From Isotricha intestinalis (lineage: Eukaryota > Ciliophora > Litostomatea > Vestibuliferida > Isotrichidae), in assembly GCA_023807065.1 (NCBI GenBank), contig JAJJLU010000649.1, forward strand, positions 1 through 24,908: a DNA stretch of 24,908 bases, given 5' to 3'. Shown in pieces: positions 1-9,188 of this stretch; position 1 is the stretch's first letter, and each line of letters begins with the position of its first letter. A model generated the notes under the pieces. That model saw only the letters and a program-made list of their open reading frames with translations. It searched no databases and was not told where the DNA came from. The position numbers and the translations under genes are program-made.

Positions 1-49
1 CCCCAATCCCCAATCCCCAATCCCCAATCCCCAATCCCCAATCCCCAAT
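1..49. repeat. Telomere, seven copies of CCCCAAT
   Basis: Seven perfect head-to-tail 7-mers CCCCAAT occupy the first 49 bases and stop at TTAATGC. A C-rich strand at the 5' left end is the expected orientation for a chromosome terminus, giving a G-strand repeat of ATTGGGG. The 4C+2A core recalls the C4A2 repeats of oligohymenophorean ciliates with one extra T per unit. I infer a telomere-capped macronuclear-type chromosome end. No further copies occur as an array elsewhere in the window. Confidence 0.93.
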
Positions 50-157
50 TAATGCAAATATATATTTTAACTACTCAAAAAAATATATTCATGATAAAAT
101 AGTAATTAAGAAATTAATTATAAAAACTAATAATTTTAAACCTTTTTTATTTCTCTG

Positions 158-530
158 TCATGTGCTCTTAAATATTTTATATGTTGAAATTTTTGTTGTT
201 TCATCATTTGAAAAAGGAACATTTGAATTTTGATCATATAAATTTATATAAATTTTATTAAATGTTATTTCTGAACCAAAATAAAGTATTTTTAATGAAC
301 CTTCATTTTTTTCTCTTTCTATTTCTTTAATTTTATTTATTGATGATATTCTCATTTCTACTAATCTTTCATTTATATTTTTATTCCAATTGTTAAAATC
401 TTCTAAATTAGGAAATTTTAATTCTATACTTTCATATATACTTGTTAATTAATATCCAAAGTAGTTTTCATTGTTTTTTTCATTTTTTAATCTTTTAAAT
501 AATAATATTCCACATAATTTTCATCTTCGA
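158..530 (-). pseudogene. Subtelomeric gene relic, unrecognised product
   Basis: On the minus strand a coding-like frame runs from about 530 towards the telomere. It includes segments such as NNENYFGY, then an in-frame TAA near 446, then SIYESIELKFPNLEDFNNW and GSLKILYFGSEITF, and ends at TGA (158-160). Just beyond that TGA another frame reads YLRAHDREIKK, and upstream of about 500 the frame also shifts, so at least one indel is likely on each side. Amino-acid usage is clearly protein-like rather than random AT sequence. There is no start codon in a sensible place; the longest clean ORF is only 65 codons. I do not recognise the family. It looks like a decayed gene lying within 500 bp of the chromosome end. 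The rest, 50-157 and 531-818, is AT-rich DNA with homopolymer runs and no feature I can support. Confidence 0.5.
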
Positions 531-818
531 ATTTTTTAAACAAATAAATATAAGTTTATAAATATTTCTATTCAATTTTAAATTTTTATTAAAAAAATAT
601 TTTCATATTATTATCAAATGTGCTTTTTCTTATTTTTTATTGTTAGACCTTTTTAATTGAATTAATAAATTATATATTAATAAATCAAAAAAAAATTGTA
701 AAATTTACAAAAATTTTAATAAAACAAAAGGAAAAAAAACTATAGTATACATAAAAATAAAATAAAAAAAAAATTTAAAAAAAAATTAAAACCCATGAAC
801 CATGTTTGAAAAAATTGA

Positions 819-1844
819 TTATTCATAAAACATAGTTTTTTTTCCGAATTCCCATCTTCCTTTTCTCCATATTTGAGTTTTGGGATCAAAAAATTCTCCA
901 TCTCCATGTTGTTTTCCATCTACCCAATTTCCTTTAAAAATTCTACCATCAGGCCAATAAAAAATACCAAAACCTTCTTTTTTATCTTTTCTATAATCAC
1001 CTTCATATTTTCTTCCATCAGGCCATTTAAAAATACCATAACCATTCATTTGATTATATTCCCATTCTCCAATATATTCTCTTTTATCATTCCAAGTATA
1101 TTTTCCTTTCCCATGAAATTTATTTTCAAAAAAATTTCCTTCATATTCACTACCATCACTCCATTTAAACAAACCTAATCCTTGTCTTTTCCCATTCATA
1201 TACTCTCCTTCATAAGAAGATCCATCAATCCATGTTTCTTTCCCTTTCCCATGTTGCATATCCTCTTTCCATTCTCCATCATAGTATTCTCCTCCTACAT
1301 GCAAATACTTACCATGTCCATTTGCTTTATCATTTAGCCATTCACCTTCATAAGTATCACCATCTGCGTGATACAACTTCCCTCTAATATTTGCCTTGTC
1401 ATTCAACCAGTAACCTTCATAACGAGAGCCGTCTAACCATTGTTGTACACCACGTCCATGACGAACATTTCCTTTCCATTCTCCATAGTAAATCTCACGT
1501 TTGTTTTGAAATTCAAAAGGAGGCTTTAATAATAATGTTTCTGATGATATTATTGGGAGAAGAGGATATTTTTCAAATATTTCTTTCATGTCTACTTTAG
1601 TTATATAAGAATATTTTTGAGTTGAAGTCTCTTTGGAATTTTTTATTTGGAGAAGCTGAAATTTGAATTTTTCCTTTATTTTCTCTCGGAGAAGTATTCC
1701 TTTATATACTGATTGAATTTTTATTATATGTGGTAGGTATTTTGGAGATGAATATTTCTTTTCTAATTCACGTAAACGGTATGTACTTAATTTTATTTCA
1801 TTATCATATAATTTTCTATTACAACCTCCACAGTTTATTCCCAT
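819..1844 (-). CDS. MORN-repeat protein with IQ motif and acylation-type N-terminus
   Basis: A 341-residue protein, ATG to TAA. The N-terminus MGINCGGC has Gly2 followed by Cys5 and Cys8, the pattern of N-myristoylation plus palmitoylation, so membrane anchoring is likely. Residues 41-58 (IKIQSVYKGILLREKIK) form an IQ-like helix, a possible calmodulin-binding site. From residue 119 to about 330 there are nine consecutive 23-residue MORN repeats (type YEGEWxxGKxHGxGxxxWxDGS) and a degenerate tenth. MORN arrays bind membranes or act as scaffolds; in ciliates they are often associated with the cortex or cilia, which is inferred here, not seen. The gene is noticeably less AT-rich than its neighbours and uses C- and G-containing codons (CGT, CGG, CTC) the others avoid, so it may be highly expressed or strongly constrained. 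The start is preceded by a poly-A/T leader. Family assignment is secure; the exact orthologue is not. Confidence 0.9.
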   Translation of the reverse strand: MGINCGGCNRKLYDNEIKLSTYRLRELEKKYSSPKYLPHIIKIQSVYKGILLREKIKEKFKFQLLQIKNSKETSTQKYSYITKVDMKEIFEKYPLLPIISSETLLLKPPFEFQNKREIYYGEWKGNVRHGRGVQQWLDGSRYEGYWLNDKANIRGKLYHADGDTYEGEWLNDKANGHGKYLHVGGEYYDGEWKEDMQHGKGKETWIDGSSYEGEYMNGKRQGLGLFKWSDGSEYEGNFFENKFHGKGKYTWNDKREYIGEWEYNQMNGYGIFKWPDGRKYEGDYRKDKKEGFGIFYWPDGRIFKGNWVDGKQHGDGEFFDPKTQIWRKGRWEFGKKTMFYE

Positions 1845-1945
1845 TTTTTTTTTTAAATTTTTTATTATTTTTTTTTTTTATGAGTTAATCAAAATAAAAT
1901 TAAATATTATTAAAAGAAATTTATAAATAAAAATAAAAAAATCAT

Positions 1946-2578
1946 TTAGTTATTTTTTATATTATATAAAAATTATTTCTCTTGTATTTTTTGATTTTTT
2001 TTTTAAATTCTTCTTAATATTTATCAATTAATTTTCTCATATTTCTTGATTTTTAATTATTGATTAGAGTTTTAATTTTATTTATTTTAATTTAAATTTA
2101 ATTTATTTTAATTATATTTGTTTTTTTTATTTACATTAGGAAAATTTTACTTTCTTTATTTATTCATTATTTCTTTTTTTATTTTTTTTATTATTTATAT
2201 ATTAAGAGCTTTATTTTTCATTTGATTTGCCTCTTTAATTATTTTATAAAATTTTTCTGTTTTTTGATTGACTTCTTCGAATTGTTATTTTAACAAATTT
2301 TTTTTATAATTTTCTTATCTTTTTATTCTCATTTTTTATCTTTTCTAAAATTTTAAAATTATCTTTTACTTAAATTGAATCAGGATTTTTATTTTAAAAT
2401 TATTTTTACTAATAGAAATATTATTTTGTTTTTATATTATTTTCTTTTGTATTTTATATTATATGAATTTGTTATTTCTTTTTGATAAAATAGTATAATC
2501 TTCATTTTTACCTAAAGCTTTACTTGCAGCTTTAATCATTTTACCACATAAATATCTTAATTATTATTTATTTCTTTG
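1946..2578 (-). pseudogene. Frame-preserving gene relic full of TAA/TAG codons
   Basis: Read on the minus strand from 2578, one frame stays in register for about 211 codons with no indel. The first 126 codons (2578-2200) look like protein: LRYLCGKMIKAASKALG, KNEDYTILSKRNNKF, QFEEVNQKTEKFYKIIKEAN. They are broken by about nine TAA and one TAG but no TGA. Each stop sits where Gln would be natural, for example two consecutive TAA before LRYLCGK. Below 2200 the frame becomes N/K-rich and cannot be distinguished from AT background; it contains many TAA and one TGA. I do not recognise a family; coiled-coil content is likely. It is most simply a decayed gene. The spacer between the MORN gene and the next gene holds nothing else I can support. 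Confidence 0.45.
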
Positions 2579-2701
2579 TGAAAATTTAAAGTAAAAATAA
2601 AAAAAAAAACCAAAAAAATAAGTGTTAAATGGTATTTTTAGCTATATTAAATTATTAATATATAAATATTATAAATGTTTTTTAAATACAAAAAACCAAG
2701 G

Positions 2702-4516
2702 TTATTCATTTTTATTAAAATTAATCCTTAAAGGTAATTCAGATTTAACCCAAATTCCATTTCTTTTTTCTAATTTATTATACTTTGGTAAAATTGGTTT
2801 TAATTCAGGTAATGATTGATTTTTTTTTTTGTGAATATAAGGATTGATGATTGATTTCTTTTTAAGTAAATTTAAATTAAATTTATCTACTTCATCATAA
2901 GTTTTTTTTCCTTTAGATGAAAAATTTCCATTATTTCTCATACTCAAATTTATTTTTTTCATAAAAAAATTTTTAGTACTTTCATTTTTTCTTAAAAAAC
3001 TTAATTTATCTATATCATAACTTTTATTATAATCATCAACAGAATCTAATAAAGAAGAATTATTTAAAATTGATTTATTTAAAATAATATGTTTACAAGA
3101 ATAAGCTTTATCACTGAATAAAGTTTTTTCTTTATTCAATAAATCATTTTTAACTTTATTATTAGATCCAATAAAACTAGAAGAAAATAAAGTATTATTA
3201 TCATCAAAATTATTATTAGAATTATTTTCTTCAAAATTTTTATTATCAAAATCTTGATTAATATTCTTAGATTGACATTTAACCATATTTTTATTAATAT
3301 TAATAGTTTCTTCCAAAATATTATTATATTCATTTGTAGAATATCTATTATATAATTTAGAATATTGTAAATTTCCTCCTTTTTCATTTCCATCATTAGA
3401 TTTAATTAATACTCCAATTTCAGGTTGAATATAAGAAAAATTATCTCCTGAAGGAGGACATCTTATATTTTGAACTTTTTCTCTTTCTTTAACTGGAAAT
3501 ATTTTTGTTCTTGTTCTTCTTAATTTTACTTTATTATTTTGATTGTTTGATGTTTTCTTACTTTCATTTATCATCTCATTTAATATTGATATTTTTTCTG
3601 AATATTTTTCTATTTGAATTGTGTTTTTTTCTTTTTCAGGAAAATAAAAATTGTCTTCTTTTTCTTTTACTTTTATAAATTTTGTTTTTGGAAAAATTTC
3701 ATTAAATTCTTTTATTAAATCAATAAAATTATTTGATCTTAAAAACATTATTTTACCATTTGAATCAAATGTATATTTTTCAGAATCAATTATTGGAAGA
3801 TTAATATTTTTTTTTAAATTTGATTTATCATTAAATATTGATTTTCTTAATTTATTATTTTCCTTTATTGACAATCTTTCCATTTTTGCTTTTAATGCAT
3901 TTTCATATTGTTCTCTTAAAATTTGAATTTCTTTTGGTTCTTCTTTTTTATGAATATCTTTTATTGAAAAAGATTCATAATTTGTTTTTGTTCTTTTTTT
4001 CTTTATTTCTTTTTCTGTACTTTCTCTTGAATTTATTATATTCATATAATCAGAAAATTTATTAAATGATTTTTTATAAGAATGTTTTGGAGTTTTAATT
4101 TTATTTTCATTAATTTCTTTTATTGATTTTTTATCTCTATATATAAAATCCGTTTTAATTAATTCTGATAAAAAACTATCTTTAATTATTTTTCTAGGTT
4201 CTTTAATATCATTTTCAATATAATTATCTGTATCATATTTCATATTATTTACTTTTATAAGAGGAGTCAATATTTTTTTTAAATATTCAAAATAATAATA
4301 TACATTATTTTCAAATATTTCATGCATCATATTTTTAGATATTACTAAACTAATAATTTTATCAATAATATATCTTGATATTATTTCTGACTCATTTTTA
4401 AATTCACATTTAAAATTATTATCTTCTTTATTAAAACCAAAAGAATTTTTTATATAATTATCATATGACATTTTTCTAAAATAAATACATAAAAATTTTA
4501 TTAAATTTAAATTCAA
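2702..4516 (-). CDS. Unrecognised 604-residue low-complexity protein
   Basis: A long open frame ending in TAA. I would start it at the second Met (residue 16, ATG at 4471-4469), because MSYDNYIKNSFGF begins the protein-like sequence while the preceding 15 codons read like AT-rich leader; the longer form remains possible. Residues 40-110 (EIISRYIIDKIISLVISKNMM, then YYYFEYLKKILTPLI) form a predicted helical region. Residues 190-215 (EQYENALKAKMERLSIKEN) suggest a short coiled coil. Near residue 245 is YTFDSNGKIMFL, a motif style common in ciliate cytoskeletal or ciliary proteins. The centre is N/K/S-rich and disordered, and the end is basic with LPELKPILPKYNKLEK. No enzyme motif, signal peptide or membrane segment is visible. 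I cannot assign a function; a structural or ciliary role is only a guess. Confidence 0.8.
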   Translation of the reverse strand: MNLNLIKFLCIYFRKMSYDNYIKNSFGFNKEDNNFKCEFKNESEIISRYIIDKIISLVISKNMMHEIFENNVYYYFEYLKKILTPLIKVNNMKYDTDNYIENDIKEPRKIIKDSFLSELIKTDFIYRDKKSIKEINENKIKTPKHSYKKSFNKFSDYMNIINSRESTEKEIKKKRTKTNYESFSIKDIHKKEEPKEIQILREQYENALKAKMERLSIKENNKLRKSIFNDKSNLKKNINLPIIDSEKYTFDSNGKIMFLRSNNFIDLIKEFNEIFPKTKFIKVKEKEDNFYFPEKEKNTIQIEKYSEKISILNEMINESKKTSNNQNNKVKLRRTRTKIFPVKEREKVQNIRCPPSGDNFSYIQPEIGVLIKSNDGNEKGGNLQYSKLYNRYSTNEYNNILEETININKNMVKCQSKNINQDFDNKNFEENNSNNNFDDNNTLFSSSFIGSNNKVKNDLLNKEKTLFSDKAYSCKHIILNKSILNNSSLLDSVDDYNKSYDIDKLSFLRKNESTKNFFMKKINLSMRNNGNFSSKGKKTYDEVDKFNLNLLKKKSIINPYIHKKKNQSLPELKPILPKYNKLEKRNGIWVKSELPLRINFNKNE

Positions 4517-4773
4517 TAATTATTAAAAATAATTAACAATTATTTTTATTGTAAAGTTTTGGAATAAATTAAATTAATCATTATATAAAATATAATTTAG
4601 AGATTTTTCTTAATAAAACTAATACCAATTAATATTTTAAAAATTCCAATATGAGTTTCGCTAAACATTTCAATATTAGTATTTCTTTATTTCTAAATTT
4701 TAGTAATTTTTTTTCATAAGTTTATAAAAAAGTTATTCTATAAAAATAATAATGATTTAAATCTTAATTATTA

Positions 4774-5043
4774 TTAACAATGAAAATATATAAGCAAAAA
4801 ATTTATGTATCACAATAATTGTTCTTACTTCTTGATATTAATTTTATAATATATTTCCTTTATTTTTAAATCAAAGAAATATTGAATTTTAATATAATGA
4901 CATAAATTAATATATTTATTTTATTAATTTTTTTGTTGTTTGAAAATAAGCACGTATTAAGATTTTTTGTTTGGGTATTGATTAGAATCATCAAATATAA
5001 ATTCAATTTGAGGTTGAGTATTTTATTTGTTTTCAATAACAAG
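4774..5043 (-). pseudogene. Short gene relic with in-frame TAA codons
   Basis: The 1,039-bp spacer between divergent genes (4517-5555) contains one coding-like patch. On the minus strand, starting near LVIENK, the frame reads NTQPQIEFIFDDSNQYPNKK, YVLIFKQQKN and further segments, staying in register for 89 codons with six TAA and no TGA. The stops follow K/S/N/L residues in places where Gln would fit. No start codon and no recognised family. The rest of the spacer is AT-rich with homopolymer runs up to about 12 A; presumably it holds both promoters, but I see no motif I can name. Confidence 0.35.
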
Positions 5044-5555
5044 TTATTAACATTATTTTCTAAGTAATTAGAAATAAAAAAAATTTTAAAAAATTAAATG
5101 ATTAAATTACAATTTAAATATAATCATTTTAATATTTGTAAAACACACATTTTCAAAAAATTAAAATTATAAACTAATTAATTTCCTTATGATATGAAAG
5201 TAAAAATATATGAAGTTAATTAAGTAACAATCAAAAAAAAAATAATTTCACCAAAAAAAAAAAATTTGTTGTAATTAAATTAATTCAAAGAAATTTTATT
5301 CATCTATTTAATTGAACATAAATCCTAAATTAAAACTCAAAATAAGGAAAGAATGATAGAAAAAAAAAAAAATTAAAAAAAACATGAAAAAAAGAAATAA
5401 ACCTTGAAAAATAAGCAAATAATATAACAAATCTAATAAATTTTTTAAAACTTAAAAAATATCTTATTAACTCTATTAACTAGGAAAAATATTATAAAAA
5501 GAAAAAATCATATTTAAAATTAAAAAACAAAAAAAAATATTCAAAAGTATCTTTA

Positions 5556-6986
5556 ATGGAAAAACTACCAAAAGATCCAATATTAGATGAAAAATATATA
5601 TTATTTTATCCTAAATTAGGCTCTGGAGCATCAGCAGAAGTTTTTTTAGGAGAAGACATAAATACAAAACAAAAAGTTGCAATTAAGATAATAAAACTTG
5701 ATCCAAAAATTTTTGAGAAAGAAATAAAAATATTAAATTTAATTCATCATAACAATATTGTTAATATTATATCTTCAGGAGAAGGACCAATAATAAAAGA
5801 AGGAATAAAAAGTGAAAATTATAAATATATAGTTTTAGAATATGCTGAAAAAGGAGATTTATTTGATTATGTATTTTTTCCTCAATCTGGTTTTGGAGAA
5901 AAAATAGGTAAAGCAATATTTAAAGAAATATTAATAGGAATAAATTCAGTACATGAAAATAATGTGGCACATAGAGATTTAAAAATGGAAAATATAATGT
6001 TAGATAAAGATTTTAATATTAAAATTGCTGATTTTGGTTTTGCAACATTATTATCAGGAAATAATGGAGATGGAATATTAACAACACCTTTAGGAACAAG
6101 AGCTTATGCTTCACCAGAAATATTATCAAAAAAACCTTATAATGGAATTTATTCAGATATTTTTTCATTAGGTGTTGTTTTATTCACTTTAGTTACTTGT
6201 AAAATGCCTTTTGGACAAGCTACAAGAGGAGACAAATATTATAGATTAATTTTATTAAATCAAATTGATCGTTATTGGGAAAAATTAAATTCTACTGGAA
6301 GTGCTATTCAAAATCTTAGTGAAGATTTTAGAAATTTATTTATTTCTATGATCAAATTTAAACCTGAAGAAAGACCTTCTATTAAACAAATTTTAGAGAG
6401 TAATTTTATGAAAAATGATTGTGCTAATACTATTGATGTTTTGAGTGAATTTGCTAGAAGAGAAATTATTGTTAAACAACAAAAAGAATTAGAAAAATTG
6501 GCTAATGAAAATGAAGATTATGGAGATAGAGTTTATAGAAGTGATGAAAATGAAGAAATATATTTTGATAAAAATATTAAAGTTAAACAATTCAAGATTA
6601 CTCATCATTGTTATAATGATATTTTAAAAGTTAAAGGTAATATTGATTATGTTAAATTTATGAATAAATTTGCTAATAAAATTTATAAAGAAACTAAAGA
6701 CAAAAAAAGTATTGAAGCTAGTGATAAATATTTAAAATTTAAAATTTTATATGATGATGTTATTATTGAAGAAAATAATGAAAAAAAAGAAAATGATAAC
6801 AATGAAGAAGAAAATGAAGAAGAAGAAGAAGAAATTGACATTCAGGATTTAATAATTGATGTTAAATTAAAACATAATAAAGAAAATAATGAATTTTATA
6901 TCTTATTTAATAAAACTTCAGGGGGTAGAAGAGAATATTTTTTCAAAGTTTCAGAAATAAAAGAAATTGCACTTAAATTACTTTAA
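5556..6986 (+). CDS. Ser/Thr protein kinase with KA1-like C-terminal domain
   Basis: A 476-residue protein, ATG to TAA, no intron. Kinase domain at residues 15-285: glycine loop LGSGASAEVFLG (21-32, third Gly replaced by Ala27), ATP-binding Lys44 in VAIK, catalytic HRDLKMEN (139-146), DFG at 159-161, SPE in place of APE at 186-188, subdomain IX DIFSLGVVLF (201-210) and the invariant Arg in EERPS (271-275). All catalytic residues are present, so an active CAMK/AMPK-SNF1-MARK type kinase is expected. After a linker, residues about 343-476 look like a KA1-type domain ending in EFYILFNKTSGGRREYFF and an amphipathic helix, interrupted by an acidic Asn/Glu-rich loop (403-428). KA1 domains bind anionic phospholipids or autoinhibit the kinase. 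The protein is typical of ciliate kinase expansions. Substrate unknown. Confidence 0.93.
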   Translation: MEKLPKDPILDEKYILFYPKLGSGASAEVFLGEDINTKQKVAIKIIKLDPKIFEKEIKILNLIHHNNIVNIISSGEGPIIKEGIKSENYKYIVLEYAEKGDLFDYVFFPQSGFGEKIGKAIFKEILIGINSVHENNVAHRDLKMENIMLDKDFNIKIADFGFATLLSGNNGDGILTTPLGTRAYASPEILSKKPYNGIYSDIFSLGVVLFTLVTCKMPFGQATRGDKYYRLILLNQIDRYWEKLNSTGSAIQNLSEDFRNLFISMIKFKPEERPSIKQILESNFMKNDCANTIDVLSEFARREIIVKQQKELEKLANENEDYGDRVYRSDENEEIYFDKNIKVKQFKITHHCYNDILKVKGNIDYVKFMNKFANKIYKETKDKKSIEASDKYLKFKILYDDVIIEENNEKKENDNNEEENEEEEEEIDIQDLIIDVKLKHNKENNEFYILFNKTSGGRREYFFKVSEIKEIALKLL

Positions 6987-7274
6987 AATTATTTTTCAAA
7001 CTTTTAATTAAAATTTTCATATAATATATTTTTTTATAAATCAAAAATAGTTTATAAATTATTTTATGTTTTTTTTATAATTCAATTTGTTTTTCAATCA
7101 ATGAGACAATTATTGTTTATTTTATTTTTAACATTATAAAATTTATTCTTCAATAACATCGACTTTCTGATTTTTTTATTTTTTCATAATGTTATTTAAA
7201 TGATTTTCTTACGTTTAAATATATGAATAAAAATAATAACAAAGAGAATGAAGATTTAATTAAATAGATATTCT

Positions 7275-7589
7275 TTATTTTTTTAAAATTCCTTCAAGTT
7301 CTTTTTTTCTTTCTTCTTCTTTATCATCTCATTCTTTAAAATTATTATTTAATATAAATAAAATTGTCTATTATTTCTTCACATAATTTTTGTTTTTATT
7401 TTTCCATTCAAGATTATCCCTCTTTTATTAAAAGATTTTTACATTTTTCTTTATTTGTTTTATCTCATTAAATTTTTGAAAAGAGTGATATAACTTCATT
7501 TAAAATACTTCTTCATCTTTCTTTTTTTCTATTTTTTCTTTTGAGTTTTTTTGAACATCATCATTATTGTATATTTTGATAAAGTCCAT
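7275..7589 (-). pseudogene. Frame-preserving relic, charged coiled-coil type
   Basis: On the minus strand an ATG at 7589-7587 starts a frame (MDFIKIYNNDDVQKNSKE) that stays in register for 105 codons to 7275. It is interrupted by five TAA, one TAG and one TGA but has no indel. Segments between stops are clearly coding-like: MKLYHSFQKFNEIKQIKK, KRDNLEWKNKNKNYVKK, DDKEEERKKKELEGILKK. The TGA follows FKE and the TAA/TAG follow F, K or K-K, so Trp and Gln are plausible ancestral residues. It is divergent from the B-box relic starting 28 bp away. Family unknown. Bases 6987-7274 are AT-rich 3' flank of the kinase with nothing else visible. Confidence 0.45.
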
Positions 7590-7616
7590 TAAAAAATACT
7601 TAAAACATATTAAAAA

Positions 7617-8930
7617 ATGGATATAAGAATGAGTATAAGTTCAGCACTTAATCCAACAGAATCAAAATTTTCTTAAGAAAATATATCAAGATGTCCAAAA
7701 TGTAATTTAATATGTACTCTTCAATTAGATCACAAAGATAATGAATCAATAGTATTATATAACTGTGAAAATAATCATAATGGTGAAATTTCATTAAATG
7801 AATATTTAAGAAAATATAAGGAAAATTAGATAACAAAAGAAAAATGCGAAAGTGGAAATGCTCAACAAGAATGTGTATATTGTTCAAAATGTAATAAATT
7901 TGTTTGTTACAATGTTTAATGAATGAACATACACTTTCAAAAGGACATAAATTTGAAAATTTAAAAAATTTGATTCTTTATGTAAGATACATTTTAATTC
8001 TTTTTCTTCATATTGTAAAAATTTTAAAAAAAATATTTGTGAATTATGCAATAATGAACATAAAGAACATAAATTAATTGGTTTATCTTCTATTATTGTT
8101 GAAGAAGATTTAAAAAATAATTTAAAAAATAAAATAAATGAACCTGATTATAAAGTTAGTGAATTAGAAAGTGTTATAAATGAAATTCTTGAATATATAA
8201 ATAATTTGAAAAATTCAATTTTATCTGAAATTCAATTTGCTAATATTATATTAGAAACATATAACCTTGAAATTGAACAAAATAATTTAATTTATTATAT
8301 TTCTCAAAATGTATTAAATATTAATGAACAATTAAAATTAATTATGAAAAAGTTAAATGTAAAATTAGGAAATTAAATGAATTTTTGTTTATTTTTGATA
8401 ATAAAAATAAAGCAGATAAAGAAAATGAAAATAAAGATGTTTCTAAAATACATCAAGAAGATTTAAGGGATATTAATCAGTTAAACGAAAAAGAAAAATA
8501 TTATTCTGATTTAGAAAAAAATATAATGAATAAGAAAAATATTACAATGAAAACTATTATGAAAAATTTTATAATGAATTTAATAATGAGAGAGAAAAAA
8601 TAATGGAAAGAAAGAGAAAAAGAATTAAAAGAAAGAGAAAAAGAAATGGAAAGATATTATAATGAAAGAGAAAAAGAAATGGAAAAATATTATAATGAAA
8701 AAGAAAAAGAATTAAAAGAAAGAAAAAAAAAAATGGAAAATTATTTTAATGAAAGAGAAAAAAAATTAAAAGAAAGAGAAAAAAAAATGGAAAAATATTA
8801 TAATGAAAAAGAAAAATTATTAAAAGGAAGAGAAAAAGAAATGGAAAAATATTATAATGAAAAAGAAAAATTATTAAAAGAAAGAGAAAAAAAAAATGGA
8901 AAAATATTAAAATGAGAAGGAAAAAGAAAA
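7617..8930 (+). pseudogene. B-box / coiled-coil (TRIM-like) pseudogene
   Basis: The plus strand encodes a recognisable but broken protein. It begins MDIRMSISSALNPTESKFS, then TAA, then a zinc-finger-like SRCPKCNLICTL. A TAG interrupts it, then comes a B-box (ECVYCSKCNKFVCY, CLMNEHTLSKGHKF) and a second zinc module (LCKIHFNSFSSYC, NICELCNNEHKEHK). A helical region to about 8370 and an E/K-rich coiled coil to 8915 follow. Damage I can place: in-frame TAA (about 7675) and TAG (about 7828); one-base indels near 7908 (inside CYxC), 7967 and 8370; a further stop near 8533 and indels near 8605 and 8895. The domain order resembles the intact RING/B-box/WD40 gene at 14560-16449, without a visible RING or WD40, so a related family member is likely. 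Non-functional as a full-length protein. Confidence 0.75.
8646..8905 (+). repeat. 54-bp coding minisatellite (18-residue coiled-coil unit)
   Basis: Tandem units of 18 codons, consensus MEKYYNEKEKLLKEREKE. One shortened unit is followed by about three full 18-codon units and a partial one. The last two full units are almost identical at the DNA level (LLKGREKEM versus LLKEREKK), implying recent duplication by slippage or unequal exchange. The unit gives a highly charged coiled coil at the 3' end of the B-box pseudogene. The array keeps an open frame of 89 codons although the rest of the gene is broken. Confidence 0.85.
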
Positions 8931-9188
8931 AGAAAAATATTTCTCAGAATTTCACAAAAACTTTATTCGAAACAAAAATTTAATCAAAAAGACAATATAT
9001 GAATGTAATTTATTAAAAAGAGAAAGAAAAATATAAAACAAAAAATTGAAATAAATTTGAAACAGAAAAAAAAATGAAAAATAATAATTAAACTTATTAT
9101 TAAATAATATTATATTTTCAAAACAATTTTAAATATTTTATTCTTTTAAATAATTCGAAAAAATTTTATTCATGTAAAAAAATAAAAA

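Noticed and set aside
873..1600. Plus-strand ORFs across the MORN gene
   Set aside because: They are antisense to nine well-formed MORN repeats and have no domain of their own.
3136..4065. Additional ORFs on both strands inside the 604-residue gene
   Set aside because: They are alternative-frame or antisense readings dominated by I, L, F and Y; the long 604-codon frame explains the region.
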